Source: Amaranthus tricolor | Taxonomy: Eukaryota > Streptophyta > Magnoliopsida > Caryophyllales > Amaranthaceae | Length of the DNA stretch: 64,000 nt | Assembly: GCF_026212465.1 (NCBI RefSeq) | Contig: NC_080062.1 | Location: forward strand, 2,175,001 to 2,239,000 | Reading direction: 5' to 3' | Part shown: positions 22,708-34,600 of the stretch, piece after piece | Position numbering within the stretch: position 1 is the first letter of the stretch | Layout: every line of letters starts with the position of its first letter | Made by a program: the position numbers and the translations under genes | The notes under the pieces: model-generated | Told to the model about the DNA's origin: nothing | Seen by the model: only the letters and a program-made list of their open reading frames with translations | The model's database searches: none

Positions 22708-22894
22708 TATTATAATTGATATGACAATTCATGAATGCATTGGGATGAAGAATCCTATCTTCATGAATAGTATTGTAATGTTTAGTATAAAAGCATCACT
22801 CTTGTATTGTAAATGGATGGAATATATTGATATACGAAGCATTTATCAATCCTTTATACTACTTTTTTCCTTATATTCTCCCTACCTTTTAACA
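22708..22894 (+). repeat. 3' LTR of element 2
   Basis: 187 bp, identical in length to the 5' LTR and preceded by AAGGGGGAG. Confidence 0.93.
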
Positions 22895-23049
22895 ATCATA
22901 TCAATTTAAAGAAAATTCTGAATGACAATGTGATATATATGTTTTTGAAGTGGAAGATGTTAGCAATGCTTTATTTTAGTATTACCGTACCAATAAGGAA
23001 CTGAAGTTTGACTTATATTTGGTAGTGTTTCAGTTTATTATGCATAGTT

Positions 23050-23350
23050 CGTTTGATTGTTGATACTAAATAATAGTAATGATAATGATTTATAGTGTAA
23101 ATTTTAATGGAATGTACAATGTTATTCCTATTGTAATGAAACTTTAAGATAAATAAAATTTTTGTTTACAATCTTTCATTACCACTCAATACCACATTTC
23201 TAAATGATAATGTATTAGAATGAATTTTATAAAGAAAATAAGATGACTGAAGTAGAACAAGTACGACAATTAAACTTTTCAAAAGATTTTTCCACCAAAT
23301 CACACTAAATTTTCATCACCATTTCACCATTCAATACTGACTACCAAACG
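23050..23350. mobile_element. hAT-like MITE family (CGTTTGGTT), copy 2
   Basis: Ends CGTTTGATTGTTGATACTAA and (reverse complement) CGTTTGGTAGTCAGTATTGA form an inverted repeat. The body matches copy 1 at 15507-15815. Confidence 0.6.
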
Positions 23351-24528
23351 ATCTATAACTGTGAGGTTTCAAATCGAATGCATTATCCATCTTACATAAG
23401 ATAAAAGTTTTCTCAACAAAAACAAAAGGCAATATTTTGGAAAAAAAAAACAATAGAATATAAATTTAAATGGACCATATAATATATATTTGGACCATAT
23501 AGAAAAGTAACAACCCAACAACTCTTCCAAAATGAATCATTATACTAACGCATGTATTTATAACTGAAAATAATGAGTATGGATGGGTGATTGTGAAATG
23601 GTAGTGTATAATGAGTTACACAACGTAGCATGAGTACATGCCACATCAACCAGTGATATAAAACTCGTTAACGAATATAAAGGCCGATGGTCCAACAATA
23701 AGTTCGGTAGTCATGAAAATTGAAGTCATACTAAAGTTGTATCTTAAGTGTAGGGAACCAAAAGCCAGACTATAGTTGTCCAAGAGGCCAAAATTCATAT
23801 CCAAGAAGAAAAAAAAATCTGAAGTTGACACTTGAAAGGGCTATTGCCTACCCTAACCGCCCTTCCTATCCGCAATCCTGCCCTATATGCAATTAGACAT
23901 CAGGTTCAGGCCATATATAAGGTGTGCCCAATCTGAAGAACTATCCGGGGTTTGACACGAGATGCTCGACGGGAAAGATAGTATAGTTGCATTCAAATGT
24001 GAATGTGCATACCAAGACTAGCCTCTATAGATGGTATGTTTGTTCTAGTATCACATTATTCGTAAATTTCCTCTCGCATCGCAATCGAAAAAAAATATGG
24101 CCGGATTTGGGGTATTTTTGGGCTATACTGAGCAAAATGCGAATTCAATAAATGAATTAGCTAACAAACTATGTTACACCAGTTTGCTTATAAATCTTTT
24201 AAAATACATATTCCCTTTTGATTAATACCCCAATTCAGTTTTTGCTTCAAAGACACAATGACCTACAGTTGAAGCAAGGGATATGAACAATCATGATACC
24301 AACAAGCAAGCAAAGAGAACTAGAGAAGCAAGCCAGCGAAAGGACAAATTTCCTTAGATGTTTGTGAAATAGTAACACTATCCATTATAAGTGAGATGAT
24401 TAGTCGGGATATCATCGATACAATTAAGAAAAAGATAATGAATTCACAATACTCAAAATCAGCAATTTCATTAGGGTTCAAACATAAACTTACAAGTAAA
24501 TTATAAACGAGAATCGATTACTACACAA
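23351..24528. other. Spacer with one degraded hAT-type MITE copy
   Basis: No gene seen. About 24050-24180 is a reverse-orientation, diverged copy of the 139-bp element at 34682 (GTGTAACATA, GCCCAAAAATACC, CGATTGCGATGCG on the minus strand). Confidence 0.45.
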
Positions 24529-27500
24529 CTAAAGATACTTCTTTTCCTTTTCTATGGAAGTAGATGATTTATGCAGCATCCATTGCTTTGTATTCGTATA
24601 AATAGCGACCCAAACAAACTGAGAGAAACAAAGGATCATAATAATAGCTTCAAAAAGGAATGGGTACCTTTTCGGAGGACTCATCGTCAAGTAAACTATG
24701 TGGAGTATGAACGAGAGTATTATAACAAGCGTCTTGATCATCAATGGCAACGTCGTATATCTGATCTTCCTCGAGTTTTTTGAATTTGGTGCAAAGTAGA
24801 TAGCATAGAAGAGAACGAAGAGTGCGATATACGCCAAGACAAGTTGGTCACGACATAGGAGTGGAAACATCGAGACTAAGCCAAAGTGTGTAAGCCATTT
24901 GTAAACATGAGTTTCTTCGAGAGCCAATAGGCTTGCAGGCAAAAGAGGAAGTAAAATTGACTTCTCGTGAACTGCGAACAAAAGCCAAACTAATAAACAA
25001 ATGTTCGATAATTACGTACTAACCTTATAACGATGTAAAGGTCGATGAGTCGATAAATAAATTAAGGGTTACCTTGAAATGAAAAGAAGTAAAAAGATAG
25101 AGAGCTATTAATCAAGGCAAAGAGGAACCCTTTGTTGCTTGGATACTTAATCTGCTGAACCATTGACGGTAAACAAGTAGACACGGTGGCCACCAAGCTA
25201 AGCAGCTTCAATGACTGTGTATCGAACAGTTTCTTCCACTTAATAAGAACTGATGTTGTGCACCAAAAGTTGGCAACGTAATCCTCATAAATTCCTCTCT
25301 CGAAGGGAGCAAGACGGGCCAGAACCTGCGCATAATACTTTCTACTTGAGCTTTCTAGGAAGGGAGTGGGGGTTTTAAGTTGTAACTAGTCAAATTTCAC
25401 CACAAATCCGGATTTAAAAAGATTTCTATGATGATAACGATAATCAGATGATTGACAAAATAAAGAAGCTCAAGCAAAAGATTTCGTACGCATGAGTTTG
25501 CAGGAGAAATGAATCAATCACGAGCATTTCACCTGGAGGTGTTCATTTGGGTCATCAGGTTGATTTCAGGTTAGGTGTTTCGAGTCGGTTTGAAATCGGG
25601 TTATGTGTCCATATTATTTTTTACATAATTGTAAGTCATTTTTGAAGTCAGGTCAAATCGAGTTCGGCTATAAGGTCGAGTAAATTTCGGTCATCGGATC
25701 TATTTTGAACATCTCTAATTTCACCGTAATTATGATAATGAATAAGCAAAACCACTAATAAATCAATTTAACAAATAACTTGCAGAAAATTCTGATAGTG
25801 TAATATTTTTAACCTCTAATAAGGCTTCTTTTGATTGCAGATAAGGCCACCAGACTATAGCAAATGTTCCCATGACAACCAAAGCCAATTTCGACACTTC
25901 AACAAATGGGTTGCGACGCCTCAAACATCTACCAAGGAGATGGCTGAAAAATGCTGGAGCAAAATATGCACTCATCTGCCAGAACACAATGGATTAAATC
26001 ATGAGAAACGACAGCTACTATACAGAAACACAAGTGAATTTCAGACTGATCAGCTAAATAAGTTCTTGTTAACATCGAAAAGGGAGGGGGCAGGGGCCAT
26101 GCTTATCTTATCATAGGTTCATTACATAAACCAACTAAAATATTTATTTCCCACAAAGGAAAACATCAATTCCTCGCAAATAGTATGGTTTTCTGAATAA
26201 TCCCACTTATTGCCCATCTGCTGTGAATAATACCTACTATTGATTATTTTTAAATAATCCAACTTTTATATATTTTTTGCTAACTGCATCTATAACCATA
26301 ATTAACCAGCTAATGTAGTTACCTACCACCAAAGAGGAGCAGGGGTAGACCAATGAAGAAGTACAAGGAGGAAAAAGTGAGTGTAATGGCTAGTAGGTAT
26401 TTACAGTAGTCGGTTAAAATGTGGCAAGGGATGTTGTCAGCAAAAAATATACAAAGGTTGAATTATTTAGAAATAATCAATAGTAGGGATTATTCAGAAT
26501 AGCTAGACAATAGGTGAGACAAGTTTTCCATTAAATTATCAATACACTATTTAGGGCAACAAGCAAAGAAGCCCAAACAAGGGAACAGGCAATAACAGCA
26601 ATAGCTACACATATCATTACTTATAAACCATAGCAAAAATGCATATCCAATTCATAATGAAGATTGTAAACACATAAAATAATTGAATTGGCTGGATATT
26701 CGAACATTGATTTAAGAATTTGGGAAATTCCACATGCATCAGCTATAAGCTGGCTTTTCTTGATGTCAATTTAATCCACATAATATTGAGGTAAAACCAT
26801 AAACCCCAGTTTATTTTTTATTCCCTCTTGTGCCATTAGTTTTCAAAGAGACAAAAAAAATGCTTAGAAAGAATACTCGTCTGTCCCGATTCAAGTTTAG
26901 ACCCAGCTCACATGAGAAGTCAGGACTAAGGGTTAAGGAATCACCTGCTTATGGCTCAAAGCAAGAGTAAACAAAGCACTAGCTACCAGCTCTCGATTGG
27001 AAAATATAGCAGCAACAGCTCCAATAGTGAGACCCAAGCTGATACAATTGAACTGAAACATAAAATATTTGATGAGCCAAAACTCACAAGAGTTCAGCAC
27101 TCCGAATTTGAGAAGAACAGAAGAGGCAAACCTGGAAATGGCCATGGTCTATAACAATGAGACATGGATTCAGTAAAATTAGTGCCATAAGCCAAGCTAC
27201 ATCACTCTGCTGCTTGTGCGGACGGTTAGTAAGATATGCTTGAATAAAGTAAAAAACAGCTGGAAGGAACACCAGTATATCAGAAGACAATACTGTCCAT
27301 CTCAGCAGCAGCTTTCTAACAAAAGCATGGAAACAATAAGTTCACTCGACAACTTGAGCATAGGATAACCGTGTATCCAGTCAAAAATAGCATTATTGGG
27401 TATAAAATTCAAGTGCAAGTTTCCATGGAATGTCCCATATCAAACATCACATGGTATGGTAGTCTAGTACAAAAAAGCTCTTTCTCTTCATAAACTCTCA

Positions 27501-28084
27501 TTCTATACATTGCCATTTGGGAATGTAGTGGGACTATATATGATTCGGAAAAAACAAATGTTAAGATGAAATTTCATTACAAAGGTCATTGGGATGAGTC
27601 TTTCATGTAAAAGTACACCACAAAGTATTTCCATTACCACAATTTATTACCAATTATACATTTTTTTAAGGAATTAGTTTATAACTCACCCAAGATAAGA
27701 CTCGTAACCATGGGAAGTGAACAGGGAAACAGATTCCGGAAGGAGCGACTTCAAGATAATGCCATGAACATAGCTCTGATAGCCGGTCAATGGAGGATAA
27801 TCGAGGCCCCAGTAACTCAGATCATTGGCAGTGCTATTACGATACCACTCCTTAACAGGAAGATTAATAGTGATCTCCATCCAATGCCTCTGGGCTTCAA
27901 AATCACCAAACTTGGGGGGATTTCCAGCACCAGAGTAAGGGTGAAGTGAAACAGTGAGTCTAACTAATAACGCAAACAAAGAGATGCACAAAAATGAGGC
28001 ACCCAAACCCTTGTTCAGCAACCACCACCATGGCTGACTATTCGTGTCAATAATAATCACCTTTCTTTCCTTTTTGCTTCCCAT
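24529..28084 (-). CDS. ALG6: ALG6: dolichyl-P-Glc:Man9GlcNAc2-PP-dolichol alpha-1,3-glucosyltransferase
   Basis: Adds the first glucose to the lipid-linked N-glycan precursor on the luminal side of the ER (GT57 family). Six coding exons with GT/AG junctions: 28084-27690, 27315-27132, 27052-26945, 25975-25814, 25325-25073 and 24971-24529, giving 514 aa. Family landmarks: an N-terminal membrane segment after [28 protein letters not shown] with the conserved acidic residue; [93 protein letters not shown]. Hydrophobic spans recur through the C-terminal half, as expected for a polytopic enzyme. The length is near that of other plant ALG6 proteins. The reading frame is intact. Introns hold a MULE-type MITE and a large inverted repeat. 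The start at 28084 gives the family N-terminus. Confidence 0.93.
25534..25717. mobile_element. Mutator-type MITE (GAGGTGTTC family), copy in ALG6 intron
   Basis: TGGAGGTGTTCATTTGGGTC at one end and GAACATCTCTA at the other form an inverted repeat. It is flanked by ATTTCACC (25526-25533 and 25718-25725). The body matches copies at 38408 and 58084. Confidence 0.75.
26190..26520. repeat. Long inverted repeat (foldback/MITE) in ALG6 intron 3
   Basis: Arms 26225-26284 and 26436-26495 are inverted copies about 60 bp long at roughly 88-90% identity (GAATAATACCTACTATTGAT against GAATAATCCCTACTATTGAT, ending TATTTTTTGCTAAC). An outer GAATAATCCC copy and CCTATTG-type sequence extend it. The loop is about 150 bp. 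The transcribed intron could form a strong hairpin. Confidence 0.8.
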
Positions 28085-29960
28085 CTCTCACGGCTTTTCC
28101 TAACTCTTTCCTTTCAATATCATCCCAGGGATCGATACATCTCTTATCTATGTCTTCCTTCACCAACCAATATGGATTTTCATGCAAGACCTAGTCACAA
28201 AATTAAAAATTGTTGAACAAAATATTCACTTCAGCATATAGAACTCAACTAAATGTAAGCGAGAAACATATAACCTCATTCAAAACCAATAATCAGTGTG
28301 CGGAAAAGGAATAGAAAATTCCGTCAGTTGTGATCATGCAGTGCAGTTAGAACATAGTGTACTCATACAAACATGGTAAACTCAAAGGTACTAGGATTAC
28401 AAGTCAATTTCTAATTCACCATCGGTATCAAACTGTCAATGTTCTGATGCCATACTTCAAAAATACTGATTGAGAATTTGAGATATCATACTAATCGTAA
28501 AATACACTCCTAAAAACACCATATAAGACTGACATCAATAACAATAGGGGATATACAGAACTAACACATTTAACAGCCTAGGTAATTCGCCATTTATCTT
28601 TATACCATTGAAGTCGATCAAACAATGCTTCAAGTAAGGCACACCCTAGAATCGTTGTATCTTGGAACAACATTCGGTTTGGAATGGAGAACGGGAACAC
28701 GGAATGCAACCTAGATTGACTCGGGAACAATTGGGTACGAGATACATTATGTATAAAATATATATTTAAAAACAAAATTAAATCAAAATGATTATTTTGC
28801 TTTAAGACATTATTTTCAAGTGGAAATTTTTTAGATTTCTAGGTTTCATCTCATTTTTTATCCCTTGTTTTTTCTTTAGTTTTTAAATGAAGGGCCAAAA
28901 TACCTTTTAAAAAAGTCTTCTACACCGGGAAATCACCTTGAGCGATGTGGATCGCATTTCGTGGTGATTGGGAATGGACAGGTTACGTTCCACGTTCCAT
29001 GTAACTATGCCTAGAATCATCAGACATTTGAAAAAGAAAACTTGTACTTCTATCAAGTAAAAGAATATTGTGATACTGTTGAACCAATAACCAATTAAAA
29101 ACAAGCTTCATGGTGAACAACATAACCAGATACCAAACTGTCTCATTTAAATATTGGGTGTTTCTTATTTGTATCAAATTGACAATAATGATGTTTGCAA
29201 TAAAAGATCAATATTTGATACCCTTAACTCGATCAACTACAAAAGTTAGCTCATTATATCATGGGTGTTTCTCATACGTGAAGAATCAGATAATAATGTT
29301 TGCAATGAAGGTTCAATCTAATTTTACCTCCCTTGAACCCACCTTGGTATGAGAAATTTGTGGAAATGGCCAAAGGGGGAAATGCATTGGTGTTGTATCA
29401 ACATCATCAATCCAGATTTTATACAAATTAATCAAAATTCAATCAATATATAATAAATCGTACCAATTTCACTAAATTGGATGAGAAAAACACTCATACA
29501 TGCATTGAACATACATCACAAATCAAGCTCAATGCAAGTCTGAACTTTAATTCTCAATTACAGAATTTGTTCAACCCTTAACCTATGCAAGAATCTCACA
29601 ACACAATTAGTAACAATACCAAAGCTCTGAACCCTAAAAACAACAACCCAACTTAAACACACGATATTAAAAGAATATATGATTATTATTCCGGATTATT
29701 GTCAATCAACATCAGAAAGCAATAAGAGTATTAATCCTTGAAAATAATAGAAGGAATGAGAACAAGGAAGGATGTGATACCGAAATGGGACGGATGGAGT
29801 GGTTGCTGCCGGTGGATCGACTCCGGGTCTGGGTCTGGATCCGGGTCTGAAATGTGCCTGTGCCGGTCCGTTAGTGAGGAGGAATATGATGAATATTTTG
29901 TGAGAACAGAGAAGAAATTAGAATTTGGTTTTGGGTTCAATACTTAGTTTTTTGATTCAC
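28085..29960 (-). other. ALG6 5' untranslated region and probable leader intron
   Basis: TTTTGTGACTAG|GTCTTGC near 28190 looks like a splice acceptor. A leader exon between about 29960 and 29780 could supply the donor (CATTTCG|GTATCA). Between the acceptor and the ALG6 ATG there are three short upstream ORFs (MKIHIGW, MYRSLG, MILKGKS). A 47-codon frame without ATG also runs over the ALG6 start (ENPYWLVKEDIDKR...). A diverged terminus of another repeat lies around 28600-28990. Exon limits here are inferred. Confidence 0.45.
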
Positions 29961-29988
29961 CCAAACTACCAAATGGGCATGCCTCTAA

Positions 29989-30000
29989 GGTATTTATATT
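29989..30000 (-). promoter_or_regulatory. Probable TATA box of ALG6
   Basis: The minus strand reads AATATAAATACC, about 30 nt upstream of the inferred leader exon. Position fits. No transcript evidence. Confidence 0.4.
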
Positions 30001-31514
30001 CGCACACACATGAGATTTCTTACCATAAGAAGTGTTTAAATCATAAAAATTACCAGCAATCATTCAATCTTTTTATGATTTTTTTATAATAATTTTGGCT
30101 ATTGATTAACTATGAATAATCTTAATTTTAGAGGGTATTTTCCTATAGTAAATTCAGTAATCTGATGACTTACTATAACAAGTTTTATTTTTTAGAAAAA
30201 AGATAAATTAAAATAAAATATCGAAAAAAATGTTAAAAAAATATTGAAATAAAATTCTGATAAATTTTCAGATTGTGATTATTGTAGGAAAATCATGAAA
30301 ATGTTGAGTTATTCTAGGTAATTTTTTTATTATATATGAGTTAAATAGTGCAAATCATAGATCTTCCTTAAATTCAGGGACTCTTTGACCACATTATCCT
30401 TTATGAGTAAGAGTTGCTGTCGTCTTTTCCTCTCCAGACCTTAATTATAGTTTTTCTATGAGCGGAATACACTGAATATGATGATGATACACTAAAGTCT
30501 AAGTTCTTGTGTGGTGTTATTGTGGTTTTGATGGTGATTGCTAAAATTTGAAGATCATTTTTTTGATTTTTTTTAAAGTTTTGAAGAAATTTAAAATCGG
30601 AAATAAAATGTTTTGAGTTGACATATTTTTTTTAAATATTTTCTTTTTCTGTGATTGAGTGTATGAGCTGGTACATGCTATTCTTGGCCATTAATATAAA
30701 TAAAATAAATTGCGTGATAATATTCGTTTTTTCAAAAAAAAACTGTCTAGTTGATGGTAAACAAATTTGTTAAAGGCCATTATAAGTTGTATGCTCCGTA
30801 AATAAATGATTCTATCAGTATCGTTTCTGATATTTTTTGTGCCCTAGGAGAAAAATAAAAAGGCTCTTATATAAGTAAAGTTTCTGTTATTTTTTCTCCA
30901 ACTGTGTAATTCAATAGTCATGCGCTTAACTGAGAAACCTAATGCTGCAAGTTTAATTCATGCTAGAAGCTACTTATGCAAATACTAATTATTAATTATA
31001 AGGATTAACTCAATTTGGTTACACTTCAAAACTATCCTCAGAAACAATCCTGAGTCTATCATATTAATTTTACACAATATGGTTTTAACCCTCTGTCTTA
31101 GAAAAGAAACTAGTCATTAATACTTTCTTCGTTCCAATTTATTTGCAACATTTGCTTTTTCGCGCAGTCCAATACATTAATTTAATCTTTAATTATAAAT
31201 GATAAAAAATTATAAAAATTTGATATTAATAATATTTGCAATCAGACAAATCAAACAAGATCCCACCTGACTATATTTAAACCTATAAATTAAAAATTAA
31301 TCATAAATTAAAAGCGATAAATAAATAGTGTCATTTTTACCTATATTACAACCAGAATAATAAATTTTCAAATGAAATAACATAATAATTGAAAAAAAAA
31401 AAAAAGCCTAAAGTTAGGATTGGAATTTGGAATCCTAGTAAACAAGGCAAGAATCATAAGATCACCAACCCTTAATCACTATCCCGAGACACTCTTAATT
31501 CACAAGACCACTCA
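30001..31514. other. ALG6/RAD23 divergent intergenic region
   Basis: About 1.5 kb separates the two inferred transcription starts. AT-rich, no gene seen. A Stowaway-like end (CTTTCTTCGTTCC) near 31125 has no clear partner. Confidence 0.5.
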
Positions 31515-31523
31515 TATAAATAG
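31515..31523 (+). promoter_or_regulatory. Probable TATA box of RAD23
   Basis: TATAAATAG, 125-133 nt upstream of the ATG, followed by a pyrimidine patch (CTCTTCCTTTCTCTCTCCTC at about 31579) typical of plant core promoters. Confidence 0.5.
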
Positions 31524-31647
31524 ACCCAACTAATGAATCAAGAGAGAGATAGAAACACCCTAGTTAAGGCGTTTCTAGCTCTTCCTTTCTCTCTCCTCTA
31601 TTTCCCGACGACAACGACGACGGTGATCTAGGGTTTTTAATCGCAGG

Positions 31648-34600
31648 ATGAAAATATTTGTGAAGACCCTTAAGGGCACTAGTTTCGAGATCGAAGCGAA
31701 TAGCGATGACACTGTAAATCTTCTTAATTTTCGTATTTTGTCCTTTTTATGATTGATTTTTTTTCATAAAAAATCTGTATTTGAATTTGTTATTTGTATG
31801 TGTTTGTGAATTTTTTTTTTTTGATTTTGGATTTAAATTAGGGTTGGAGATTTTTGAATTTAGGGTTTCGTGTGGGAAGGGTAATTTGGCTATTGAATTG
31901 AATTGAAATATGTTAATTTATTATGTGTGAAGTAATTAGTGTTGCGTATTTGTCTTTGATTGATTTTTGAGTGTATTTTTGGATTGAAGTCAGGTTTTTT
32001 TGGAATGGTGAGATTCTAGTTGGAGTTTGAAGTGAATGCAGTTGTGGCCTTTATGAGAGGAGATATAAGGAAAGGTTTGTTTTGCCTTCGGAATGGAAGG
32101 GTTTATCGTTCTCGGTTTTCTTTTTACGTTAGATTTAGTTGTGGTTGGAGTGGTGGAATGGCTACTGATGTTAGCTACAGTACACAGTTGATTGCCACAA
32201 TTGGTAGTTGAAATTGTTTGTTTTAGGGAATGTGGCATTTAGGACAAAGTGGGAGAAGTTCCATTTCACTTGGAAAATAGTAGTTTGAGTAGAGGTATTG
32301 TTGTGGTAATTGGTATAACTTGTGTCTGTGTTTTGTTGGTAGATTGGGGAGATAGGACTGGAGAAAGGTTTTAACTTTGAAGTAACGGTGAGGAATGTTT
32401 GTTGTTACGAATAACTATGTGGTTGACAGGGTGTGTTTTGTTCTGTTCACTGTGTGTGAGATGTAGAAACATTGTGAATAACTCGGAATTTATATTATCA
32501 AATTCTAATGCAAATGAACTTTTCAGTCCAAGAAGAAAAAACCAACTATGCTTCGATTTATTGATGCTTTTAATTATTGCCTTTAGCCATACCGTGTTAA
32601 AATGCAATTTACAAATTCTGCTAGATCGTGGTCGCTTTTTTTTTGCTATTTGTCCTGGTTCTACTAGTAATGTTGCTAGGATGTCTTTTTATATACAAAA
32701 TTTTAAGTCCAAGACTCAAAATATTGTACAATTAGATTTGTTGATGCATTTAATGCTTGTCAATTGGCCATCCCGAGTGCTGTTTTGGAAAATGCATTTA
32801 CTTCATGAATTTTGCAATGCCTGGTTGTTTTCTGGCCGTTTGTTGTGATGCTGTTTTATTGCTTTATATTTTCATGTATTACTTAATCTTTTTTTTGATG
32901 TGGGATACCTTGTCAATTGTTTTTTCTTCTTTCTATTGTTAATGAAGCCACTCTTGAATATTAGAATTTTGATGCTAAAATTATTTTTTATACTGGTTTA
33001 TATAATGATGGATTAAGTTTAAAAACTCATTTTCACCTAGGAGTAAGAGATGTGGACTTATTGGAAGTTTTATCTAAATAAATTGATCATTAGCTGAAAG
33101 ATAACTATAACACTAGTCATAAATCATAAGTCTAGTAGCATAGAAGTAGAACATAATATACCTATATCAATTATCAATAAATGAAAAAATATTTTTTTAT
33201 TTAGATGCAACAAGAAAGGAGAAACATTGATTTAGTGTTTCAAATCGCATTTTCAAACACGGTACAAGGCATATTTTCACGTTCCGTGCTTCAATGGTAA
33301 ATAGTGTTGCATAGATGTTATTTAACTTGATTGAGGCTATGATCATGTTGAGCCCTAGCAAAATCACCTTATTAGGCTTCCTTTTATGTGTTAAAAACTT
33401 TTTCTTGTTTCTGTTTTAAATGATATCTAATTAAAGCAATTGTGTTTAACGTTTCCTTTTGAGTTGTATGTAATAGATGCCTTTAATAAGAAGTTATGCT
33501 GTTTTCTTGACCTATTGTCCAAATATGAGGTCTCATTTCCTAGTGTTTCTGCTGACTTGCAACTGTTGATCATCATTGTCGTGTTTAGGTTGCAGATGTG
33601 AAGAAAAAAATTGAGAATGTACAAGGTGCAGAGACATATCCTGCTAGCCAACAAATGCTCATCCATCAGGGGAAGGTTCTTAAAGACGGTACAACATTGG
33701 AAGAAAATAGTGTTGCTGAGAATAGTTTCCTGGTTATTATGTTAAGTAAGGTAGGCCCTTTGCAATAGTTGAAAAAAATGACTGCACTCATGAGCCAATT
33801 TTTAGAATTTTTGATTCCTCACTATTCAAGGGTATAAACTTGTTGAAGTGCTTATGAGGGTATAAGCTTACTCTTGTATGGGTATAGCTGTGTACACCTT
33901 GTTCTCTCTTGAACTTGCCAAAAATTATATTCCATAGTTAGCACTGGCTAGTGACGTCTTTTGTTGTATAAATGATGAAGCCCATTCTTTCTCTTTTAAT
34001 TTATGTTACTGTAGATTTGTGGTCGACTATTATTTTCCGAATTTGTTTTGGCACGACATTGCACCTTCCATCTAAGTAAAGATTATCTAAATTTTGTGAG
34101 GAAAAAATCTGAATTTTCCCATTTGAACTTAGTTGAGAATCATTTACCCTTGTAATGACCGTGGCTCAGTAAGATCAATTTTTGAAGAGTACTGTGAATC
34201 TTTCATTTTTCAACTTTGATGAATTAACCCGATAATGATATTGTTACTGTAATAGAGCTCTTCTATTCTACTCACTTGAATGACATTCCTCTTTTTTTTG
34301 TTCTTGCTTGGAAATTCTGTAGTTTTGAAAACATTTTTATTGTGCATGTAATTATTTGGGATTTATTTCAGAATAAGCCTGCTGCAGCTGGAGCTTCATC
34401 TGTTTCTGCTGCACCTGCTACTCAGGTAGGTTTGGTGAATTGTAATTATGTTTTGACAATTTTAGCATTTTAATGCTTCCTTTTGTGCAGTTCAGTGAGT
34501 GTTACCTGAGATTTTAATCTTATTTGCCTTGAAGCATTGAGCAAAATCTCACCCTCTCTGCATATATACAAAAGCTGGTTTCTTCAATTTTGCACATCTT

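Larger units (their letters stand above)
16124..22894 (+). mobile_element. Complete Ty1/copia LTR retrotransposon, element 2
   Basis: Two 187-bp LTRs (16124-16310 and 22708-22894) differ at 12 positions with no gaps, about 6.4%. The flanks ATTAT (16119-16123) and ATCAT (22895-22899) fit a 5-bp target duplication with one change. The LTRs run TATTATAATT...CCTTTTAACA and have TATAAAAG at 16202. The inner 5' edge carries CGTTATCAGCACCA as in element 1. The inner 3' edge has the polypurine tract AAGGGGGAG (22699-22707). Order: LTR, PBS, ORF-A, iterated motif, ORF-B, gag, protease-integrase-RT-RNase H, LTR. Gag and pol are broken. It is older than element 1 by LTR divergence. Confidence 0.95.

Noticed and set aside
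29731..29947. Asp-Pro/Gly-Ser repeat frames on both strands
   Set aside because: Arise from a short GGGTCTGG-type repeat in the probable ALG6 leader exon; the minus frame has no ATG.
32020..32942. Several frames within RAD23 intron 1
   Set aside because: Lie between confirmed exon junctions, lack domains, and T-rich composition explains them.
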